Shown in pieces: positions 58,401 to 64,000 of a DNA stretch of 64,000 nt (positions within the stretch are counted from its first letter, which is position 1; every line of letters begins with the position of its first letter). A model generated the notes under the pieces. The model worked only from the letters and a program-made list of their open reading frames with translations. It was not told where the DNA came from and searched no databases. The stretch is from contig NZ_CAMIHZ010000004.1 of assembly GCF_946222305.1 (NCBI RefSeq), positions 58,753 through 122,752 of the forward strand, given 5' to 3'. Origin of the DNA: an uncultured Corynebacterium sp. GTDB taxonomy: Bacteria; Actinomycetota; Actinomycetes; Mycobacteriales; Mycobacteriaceae. Position numbers and translations under genes: made by a program.

Positions 58401-58988
58401 TTAGCAGGTCACGATGCGCAGATCGGCCTCCGGTTGCTCGGCAAAGTGTGTGTTTTCCTGCAAGGCCCACATTTCCCACCACGAAGACGGGTCCCCATCG
58501 CGAGAATGCACCCGCGAGCGGCGCCGCCCTTCGGGCGCTTCCAACACGACTGTCAACACCCGATGTCCACTGCGTTTGCGGGCAGCAGCAATCGTCGCGT
58601 CACTCAGCGCGCCCGAACCTTCCACAATCAGGTCCGCGTGCGGGTTCACTTCCCGCCACGGGCCATACGCGTTTTCAAACCAATCCCACTGCCGGTAGCC
58701 GGCGTGGCCTTTTTGGGTGCTCAAGATGGTCTCGGCTACTGCCTTTGTGGCCGACGCCAACCCCGCCCAGCCCGGGTACGCGTCATCTAGGTGTACGAGC
58801 TGAGCACCCAGCAGTTGGCGCAGTCGCTTAGCGGTCACGGTTTTTCCTGCCCCACTGCGCCCATCAATGAGGACGGTCAATGGTGCCTTGGTCTTGGGTA
58901 GTTGCCTCAAGGCACGGAGAATCACCGCAGTGGTATCTACGGGATCAGCTGCAGACATCGGGGTCCTACGGAGTTCGGTTGCGATCAT
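58401..58988 (-). CDS. P-loop kinase-like ATP-binding protein
   Basis: A 195-residue protein with Walker A GRSGAGKT, HLDDAYPGWAG and WDWFENAYGPW, similar to uridine-kinase-like P-loop phosphotransferases common in actinobacteria. The substrate is unknown. ATG 58988 is six bases after TATATT (59000-58995), fitting a leaderless mRNA; a second ATG lies ten codons in. Confidence 0.8.
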   Translation of the reverse strand: MIATELRRTPMSAADPVDTTAVILRALRQLPKTKAPLTVLIDGRSGAGKTVTAKRLRQLLGAQLVHLDDAYPGWAGLASATKAVAETILSTQKGHAGYRQWDWFENAYGPWREVNPHADLIVEGSGALSDATIAAARKRSGHRVLTVVLEAPEGRRRSRVHSRDGDPSSWWEMWALQENTHFAEQPEADLRIVTC

Positions 58989-59064
58989 CAGTCCAATATA
59001 GGAACGCTGATGCTCAGGTGGTCATCTCTCTAACACGGTTTTAACAGGCACTATTGCGCGCACG

Positions 59065-59847
59065 TCATGAGGTACCTGTCACGCCTAACAGACGGAAATC
59101 GCCCGTCCACAACGCCACCCCAAGTGCTAGGGCACTGAGGCCGGCGCAGACCAGCAGCATCGCAATATCCCAACCGCCGAACTTCGCCCGCCTACCCCAG
59201 GTTCGTGGCAAGGGTTTGCCGTGGGCGTCGGTGGCCCCAAATCCCCGAGCCTCCATAGCGGTAGCCAGCTTGCCACCGCGGCGAAGAGCCAACACCAACA
59301 GGGCAAACATCTGTTTGGGCAAACGGGATATCCGGGGCCCATCGCCCAATCCCCGGGCTCGGCGGGCGCGGTCCAGGGCGGTCCAGTCTTGCTGGAAAAG
59401 GGTGGCCATCCGCACTCCGGCGACGGAGCCGATGACGAAGCGGGCGGGCAGTTTCCACAACTGGGCTAAACCATCGCCCAACTGGGTGGGGTCTAGGTTG
59501 CGGGTCAGGACGACCGCTGGGAGACCCACGGCGAGCACGCGCACGGTTACCGCAATGGCAAGCTTCACCGAGTTTTCGGTGATGGTGATCAGCCCGGCAT
59601 CCATGTACACCTCTCCCCCGGCGCGACCGTAAAGCAACATGCTCAGCCCCGTTAGCGGGGCAAGCACCAAAAGTGGCCAACCGCGTCGCAACAGCTGCAC
59701 CGGCCCCACCCCGCACAAAGGAGCAAGCAAAATTATCCCGGCTAGCGCCACGGCCGCCGAGGTGAGATCGATGCTGAGCAGCAACGGAGTGGTCAACACC
59801 GCCAACGCCAAAAGGCGCGTGGTCGGATCGATGCGTTCCAAAATCAT
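59065..59847 (-). CDS. ykoC: ECF transporter transmembrane (T) subunit, YkoC-like
   Basis: The 260-residue scaffold of the vitamin importer. Five to six spans are visible, and two coupling motifs are present, DRARRARGLG and AMEARGFG (the Ala-Arg-Gly signatures that touch the ATPases). ATG overlaps the stop of the ATPase gene (ATGA), which fixes the start. It works with the adjacent fused ATPase and the YkoE S subunit. Confidence 0.88.
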   Translation of the reverse strand: MILERIDPTTRLLALAVLTTPLLLSIDLTSAAVALAGIILLAPLCGVGPVQLLRRGWPLLVLAPLTGLSMLLYGRAGGEVYMDAGLITITENSVKLAIAVTVRVLAVGLPAVVLTRNLDPTQLGDGLAQLWKLPARFVIGSVAGVRMATLFQQDWTALDRARRARGLGDGPRISRLPKQMFALLVLALRRGGKLATAMEARGFGATDAHGKPLPRTWGRRAKFGGWDIAMLLVCAGLSALALGVALWTGDFRLLGVTGTS

Positions 59848-61493
59848 GCCTGCAACCTCCACTCATGCATCCCCATCAGGTGGCAGAAATCGCGGTCGTG
59901 GGAGATTGACAGCAGCGAGTACTCCTCGGCCACCAACTGCTGGAACATCCGCACAAGGTTGTGGAATGTCGCGCGGTCCTGGCCGAAGGTGGGTTCGTCG
60001 AGGATCAGCAAACGCGGGCGGGTCGCCAACATCGCAGCCACGGACAACCGGCGCTTCTCCCCGCCGGACAAGGTGTAAGGGTTCGCCCTCGCCAGGCGGG
60101 TGAACCGCAGTTGCTCCAGTAACTCATCGGCGCGCTGTTCAGCTTCGGCCGAATCCATACCGACTGTCGCCGGCCCCAGCAGGAGTTCCTCCCGCACGGT
60201 CCGCGCGGCGAATTGATGCTCCGGCGATTGGAATACGAAGCCGATGCGGCGTACGAGCTGCTTAGATTTCCACGCGTAGGGTTGCGCGCTCTGGCTACGG
60301 CCGCCGCGCCTAATGCGTTTGCCACGTCCGTCGCTGGCGCTGCGCACTCCGCCTAAACCGGGCGCCTCGGTCTGCACCAATCCACTGGCATCCACATCCC
60401 CACCCAGCGGTCGCAGCAGCCCCGCCACGGTCAATGCCAAAGTGGACTTCCCCGCACCATTGTCCCCCGTCAACACCGTCGACCCGCGCGGTAATCGCAC
60501 ATTCAGCCCCTGCTGCACCGGCTCGTTAGTTCGCCAGCCTATGTCGAGGTTGCGGGTGCTTAGCAAATCATTTTGGTTCGACGCCACCCCGTCACTCCCG
60601 GACGCGCCGCTACGCAGCGCTTCCAATTCCAATGGCACCCCAGGAACCCACATGCCCGCTGTGGCGAGACGTTCCCCGTGATCAATCAGGATCTGATCAA
60701 TCGGACCATCCGCGATGACGTGACTAGTGGGGCTGAGCGCAGCCCCACCAGCCCCACCAGCACTCCCCGCAGCAGTGCCTCCCCTATCTCGCATAACACT
60801 CGGTGTTTCAGCCCGCCCCAACACGATGGCCCGATCCATGTACTTAGCCCAAGTGCCCACGCGGTGTTCAACCACAACCAGTGTCGCCCCAGTGCTTTCC
60901 GCAGCGGCAATCACCGCATCCCGAACTTCCAGGGTGGCTTCGGGATCGAGGTTCGCGGTGGGCTCATCCAGCACGATCACCCCGGGTTGCATCGCTAGCA
61001 CACCGGCCAGGGCAAGGCGCTGTTTCTGCCCTCCCGATAACCGCTCGGTGGGACGATTCAATACCGCTTCGATATCGGAATCAATCGCATCCAACCCCAC
61101 GGTGTGCACGGCCGCGCGGGCGCGGCGCCACATCTCCGCCGGTTCCACCCCCAGGTTTTCACAACCGAAAATGATGTCATCGCCCACACGGGCTGCGATA
61201 ACCTGCGAATCAGGATCCTGCAACACCATGCCGACCCGGCCACGACAGTTTTGCGGTGCTTCCCCATCGATGGCGATGCGACCGGTTGATTCGCCTTCCT
61301 CGGAATCCCCCAGCACACCGGCGATCCCTGCCAACAGCGTGGATTTACCCGCACCAGATGTCCCCAGCAGCATGACCTTCTCACCCGGCGCGATGCGGAA
61401 ACTCACATCCGCGATCGCGGGGTCTTTACGCCCCGCGTGGCGCCAGCCAAAGTTTTCGGCGATAACCTCCGCGCCCACTATGTCCACCACCAC
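59844..61493 (-). CDS. ykoD: ECF transporter fused double ATPase, YkoD-like
   Basis: A 549-residue protein carrying two ABC ATPase domains. Domain one has GTSGAGKST, LSGGQKQR and VIVLDEP; domain two has GDNGAGKST, LSGGEKRR and LLILDEP. Linker insertions rich in Gly/Ser occur near residues 225-245 and 375-400. Each complete domain should bind ATP. It is placed between the S and T subunit genes of an importer, in E-D-C order. Confidence 0.9.
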   Translation of the reverse strand: MVVDIVGAEVIAENFGWRHAGRKDPAIADVSFRIAPGEKVMLLGTSGAGKSTLLAGIAGVLGDSEEGESTGRIAIDGEAPQNCRGRVGMVLQDPDSQVIAARVGDDIIFGCENLGVEPAEMWRRARAAVHTVGLDAIDSDIEAVLNRPTERLSGGQKQRLALAGVLAMQPGVIVLDEPTANLDPEATLEVRDAVIAAAESTGATLVVVEHRVGTWAKYMDRAIVLGRAETPSVMRDRGGTAAGSAGGAGGAALSPTSHVIADGPIDQILIDHGERLATAGMWVPGVPLELEALRSGASGSDGVASNQNDLLSTRNLDIGWRTNEPVQQGLNVRLPRGSTVLTGDNGAGKSTLALTVAGLLRPLGGDVDASGLVQTEAPGLGGVRSASDGRGKRIRRGGRSQSAQPYAWKSKQLVRRIGFVFQSPEHQFAARTVREELLLGPATVGMDSAEAEQRADELLEQLRFTRLARANPYTLSGGEKRRLSVAAMLATRPRLLILDEPTFGQDRATFHNLVRMFQQLVAEEYSLLSISHDRDFCHLMGMHEWRLQA

Positions 61494-61598
61494 AAACCTT
61501 GGGCGGAAGTCACCGCGGGCGAACTAAACAAACGAGCGAGGGGACGGCGGGGCGTCAAAATGAAAGAAACAACCAAGGCGGCAAAAGTAGCGATGGGT

Positions 61599-62234
61599 CT
61601 AGATCTCCTCGCGACGTTCCCGACCGGCGGCGAAGCGATCCAGCGCACCGGTGGCTGCCAGACCGCGCACCAGAAAATAGCCCAGCACGCCGGCGAGGAT
61701 CGCGCCAGAGATAACCATGCATGCGAGGTAAATGACCAAGTAGGAACCACTCATCGCCATGTTGCCGGAGGTGAACAGTTCGAGGATCCACTCCAGAACC
61801 TCCGCGCCGATGCCCGCGAGGACAGCAACAGGCAGCGTGAACTTGCGGTAGCGGAAAGCCATGAAAGCCAACTCCGCACCCAGCCCCTGAGCCAGGCCGG
61901 AATACACCGTCTCAATTCCCCACTGGTTTCCCAGCAGCGCGCTAACGATAGCCGCCACCAGTTCCACGAAGATGGCCGCGCCGGGCTTGCGGATGATCAA
62001 GCCACCGACCACGCCGGCAGCCACCCAGATTCCGGTGGCCAATCCGCCAAGGCCAGGCGTGGCTGCATCGAAGGCGCTGTAGGCTGCACCACCCACACCG
62101 TTCCAAATCCAGAAGATCAGGCCAAAGGCAACGCCCAAAATCGCTGCGACGACGATATCCACCACGCGCCATCCGCGGTTCGGCTGCGCGGGGGCGCCAC
62201 CTGTGTGTGGGGTGGATGGATTCACTGTGGTCAT
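61599..62234 (-). CDS. ykoE: ECF transporter substrate-binding (S) subunit, YkoE-like
   Basis: A 211-residue membrane protein with about six spans. VDIVVAAILGVAFGLIFWIWN and the later RYRKFTLPVAVLAGIGAE match YkoE, the S component for thiamine or its hydroxymethylpyrimidine moiety. A GAAGGAAC site precedes the ATG. I see no thiamine-pyrophosphate riboswitch before it; it starts 31 bases after the PepSY gene and may be cotranscribed with it. Confidence 0.87.
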   Translation of the reverse strand: MTTVNPSTPHTGGAPAQPNRGWRVVDIVVAAILGVAFGLIFWIWNGVGGAAYSAFDAATPGLGGLATGIWVAAGVVGGLIIRKPGAAIFVELVAAIVSALLGNQWGIETVYSGLAQGLGAELAFMAFRYRKFTLPVAVLAGIGAEVLEWILELFTSGNMAMSGSYLVIYLACMVISGAILAGVLGYFLVRGLAATGALDRFAAGRERREEI

Positions 62235-62264
62235 GGTGTTCCTTCTACGTCAGCCCGATATGCA

Positions 62265-63833
62265 TCAGGTGGGGATTGTGGCGGAGGATTCTTCCGCGAT
62301 CGTCTCGCTGCCCTGCCGTGGTGTTGCAGGAATCTTAACATTCCGGTTGCGGGCTTTACGTTTCCGACGGTTCATGACGATCACGTCGACCAGCAGGAAT
62401 GCTGCCAAAGTGATGCCGAACAATGGCAGGAACACTCCCACCGTGGCAGCCAAAAGCACACCGATCCCGATCATTGGCCAGCTGAACGTGTTGGGCGATC
62501 CCGGCACGAAGTTCGGGCGGCGCTTCCACCACATGCGGTAGCCCATGACGACCATCATTGCGATGCCGAAGCCCACGGCCAGCAGCGCCAGCTGCAGCGG
62601 CAGGCCAAACATGATGCCCATGTGTAGGTAAATTCCCCAGCTGGACAGTTTGCTGAAGGTCGGCAGATCCTTGAAATCCTGGCGGTCGATGATGCGACCG
62701 TCGGAACCATCGACAGACACTTGATCGCTGGTTGTGCGCCACTCCACCCACCGTTCGCTAGCTTTCCAACCGGAGTGTTCATCTTCTGGTGGGTACAGGC
62801 GCAACGGTCCGGTCAATCCGGCATCACGGGCGGCGCGGTAGACGGTATCTACCTGAGCGCTAGCCACATCAGTGCTGTTGGACGGCTGGTTCGTATCGCC
62901 TTGGCCCGGTTGCGTGGCGCCGTTGCCGTGACCGCCGTGGCCTTCGTGGCCGGCATGACCTTCGTGTCCCGAATTGGCCGCGTTTGTTGCATCGGTGGCG
63001 TCGGTGTGAATGGAAGTCTCGATCGGGGTGGCCTTCCAATTCATGGATTCGACGAACTTGTTGACGTTTTCACCCGCGAGGCCGGACCAAGTGATGCCGG
63101 TGGCCGATAGCCCGAGGATCGCCACGATCAGCCATGTGCCGGTGATGGCGTGCAGTTTCATGGCTTTTCTGCGGGCTGGCACCAGTGGTTTTGGTTGTTT
63201 TGTTTCTGTTGTTGATGCTTCTTTTGTTGGTTCGACGCCCCGCGCCCCGCCCGTCAGCATGCCCCGCAGGGTGGCGAGAGGTCCTTCGCCGCGGCGCTGT
63301 CGGGCGGCACGGGCACGAAGGAACCAGAGGTATAGGCCGCCGAGGCCGAGCACCCAGAGCCATGATGCAGCCAGCTCAGAATACAGTTCGCCGGGTTTGC
63401 CGAGGTGGAGGTCCTGGTGCAGTGCCGAGATCCAGTGACGCAGCGGGAGTTCGCCGAGACCGGAGTAGCTGGGTTGGGCGTCGATCACAGAAGCATCAGC
63501 TGGGTTGACGAAAACTGCGAGATCTTCGTTTTCCGCAATGGTGGGGTCTGCAAGCAGCACGCGGGTGGAATCGGTGGGTTCGGTCGCGGGCCACACCTGC
63601 AGCACATCGAGCCCCGGATGCGCGCGTTTAGCAGCTGCGACCTGCTGTTCGAGGGGCACGGGGTGGGTCGCCTCCGCGACCTTGGTCGAATCGCGGTAGG
63701 TGATGTTTTCCAAGGTGGGGGCAAGGGCGTAGAGGCAACCGGTGAGGGCTGCGACCAGTATGAATGGTCCTACGAACATGCCTCCGTAGAAGTGGATCCG
63801 CAAGATGAACGCGCGGATGGAACTGCGAGTCAT
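62265..63833 (-). CDS. PepSY-associated membrane protein with His-rich loop
   Basis: A 522-residue membrane protein of the PepSY_TM (PiuB-like) family, with four to five spans: LRIHFYGGMFVGPFILVAAL near the start, HQDLHLGKPGELYSE, KLHAITGTWLIVAILGLSATGITW and WGIYLHMGIMFGLPLQLALL. An extracytoplasmic loop has a metal-binding-looking GHEGHAGHEGHGGHG. Members are often metal-regulated, tied to siderophore or copper handling; which applies is not shown. A GAAGG site precedes the ATG. Confidence 0.85.
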   Translation of the reverse strand: MTRSSIRAFILRIHFYGGMFVGPFILVAALTGCLYALAPTLENITYRDSTKVAEATHPVPLEQQVAAAKRAHPGLDVLQVWPATEPTDSTRVLLADPTIAENEDLAVFVNPADASVIDAQPSYSGLGELPLRHWISALHQDLHLGKPGELYSELAASWLWVLGLGGLYLWFLRARAARQRRGEGPLATLRGMLTGGARGVEPTKEASTTETKQPKPLVPARRKAMKLHAITGTWLIVAILGLSATGITWSGLAGENVNKFVESMNWKATPIETSIHTDATDATNAANSGHEGHAGHEGHGGHGNGATQPGQGDTNQPSNSTDVASAQVDTVYRAARDAGLTGPLRLYPPEDEHSGWKASERWVEWRTTSDQVSVDGSDGRIIDRQDFKDLPTFSKLSSWGIYLHMGIMFGLPLQLALLAVGFGIAMMVVMGYRMWWKRRPNFVPGSPNTFSWPMIGIGVLLAATVGVFLPLFGITLAAFLLVDVIVMNRRKRKARNRNVKIPATPRQGSETIAEESSATIPT

Positions 63834-63942
63834 GAAAATACCTTCGACTAGTTTCTTGGTGCCTCACCGGGGCGCAAGTGGCGTGGGTATTGCCGTGAGG
63901 GGGCGGTGCCTGCATGGGGGCGGTGAGGCTATCCGTGGAGGG

Positions 63943-63973
63943 CGAAGGTTTTTCGGGCGCCTGAAAAACTTCG
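63943..63973. promoter_or_regulatory. Inverted repeat upstream of the PepSY gene
   Basis: CGAAGGTTTTTC and GAAAAACTTCG pair across GGGCGCCT with one bulged G. It lies 110 bases before the PepSY start and could be a stem-loop or a terminator of a gene beyond the window. Confidence 0.45.
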
Positions 63974-64000
63974 TTCAGTAGTCGGAGGTTAGGTGAAAAT

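Noticed and set aside
56511..58790. A 759-codon open frame on the plus strand
   Set aside because: It is antisense to the S9 peptidase and kinase genes, which have complete catalytic motifs. Its translation has no recognisable domain; long antisense frames are common in GC-rich DNA.
62235..62264. TPP riboswitch before ykoE
   Set aside because: Only 30 bases separate the genes, too short for the aptamer, and no CTGAGA-type core is seen.

Overview
The window looks like a chromosomal segment of a Corynebacterium. The evidence is the acyl-CoA carboxylase set (a fused biotin carboxylase/carrier protein, a carboxyltransferase and a small epsilon-like subunit), a monomeric isocitrate dehydrogenase, operators of the McbR type (TAGAC-N6-GTCTA) in front of metY, a YhjD/TrpS pair, a trans-acting enoyl-reductase-like protein, and many start codons placed 6-8 bases after a -10 box (leaderless mRNAs). 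I see no rRNA, tRNA, CRISPR array, insertion sequence or prophage. It reads as core chromosome with short intergenic regions.

Layout. 1-4900: a five-gene carbohydrate ABC importer (ATPase, lipoprotein, two permeases, small membrane protein) with a hairpin after the binding-protein gene. 5000-9660 (minus): a DUF218 protein, purE, purK, a PH-domain membrane protein and birA. 9686-12277 (plus): accD, accE and maf, with accD divergent from birA. 12274-15001 (minus): prpC and prpD of the methylcitrate cycle without prpB. 15182-16243: a Cj0069-like protein. 16397-19189: thiosulfate sulfurtransferase and accBC. 19388-24083: a His/Asp-tailed membrane protein, glpK, a DUF1707 protein and a succinate-semialdehyde dehydrogenase. 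24128-29182: an amidohydrolase, purine nucleoside phosphorylase, phosphomannomutase-like pmmB, an Lrp regulator and upp. 29349-32162: an EspC-like/NlpC-P60 pair, a 51-codon ORF and an internally duplicated unknown protein. 32265-35250 (minus): a second sugar ABC importer with a strong promoter and two palindromic operators. 35494-42354 (minus): add, yhjD, trpS, a TRIC channel, xthA and an MFS exporter. 42518-47101: icd (plus) facing sucD-sucC (minus). 47246-50859: an unknown gene divergent from metY-metX, with McbR-type operators between them. 50956-53070 (minus): a DUF3017 protein, folD and a CGNR-type regulator. 53154-64000: an MFS carrier, trmL, an enoyl-reductase-like protein, an S9 peptidase, a P-loop kinase, a YkoE/D/C-type ECF vitamin importer and a His-rich PepSY membrane protein.

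How the genes connect. BirA would biotinylate AccBC, which with AccD and AccE carboxylates acyl-CoA for lipid synthesis. PrpC and PrpD consume propionyl-CoA and need a methylisocitrate lyase from elsewhere (separate gene or isocitrate lyase). Deaminase, phosphorylase, pmmB and upp form a nucleoside/base salvage group, and purE/purK serve de novo purine synthesis. Icd and SucCD are TCA steps. MetX/MetY make homocysteine under probable McbR control.

The least explained parts are the McbR-flanked unknown gene (47246-47899), the signal-less NlpC/P60 pair (29349-30634), the duplicated protein at 30909-32162 and the operator pair at 35283-35318. All functional assignments come from reading motifs and protein similarity by eye; no searches were run.
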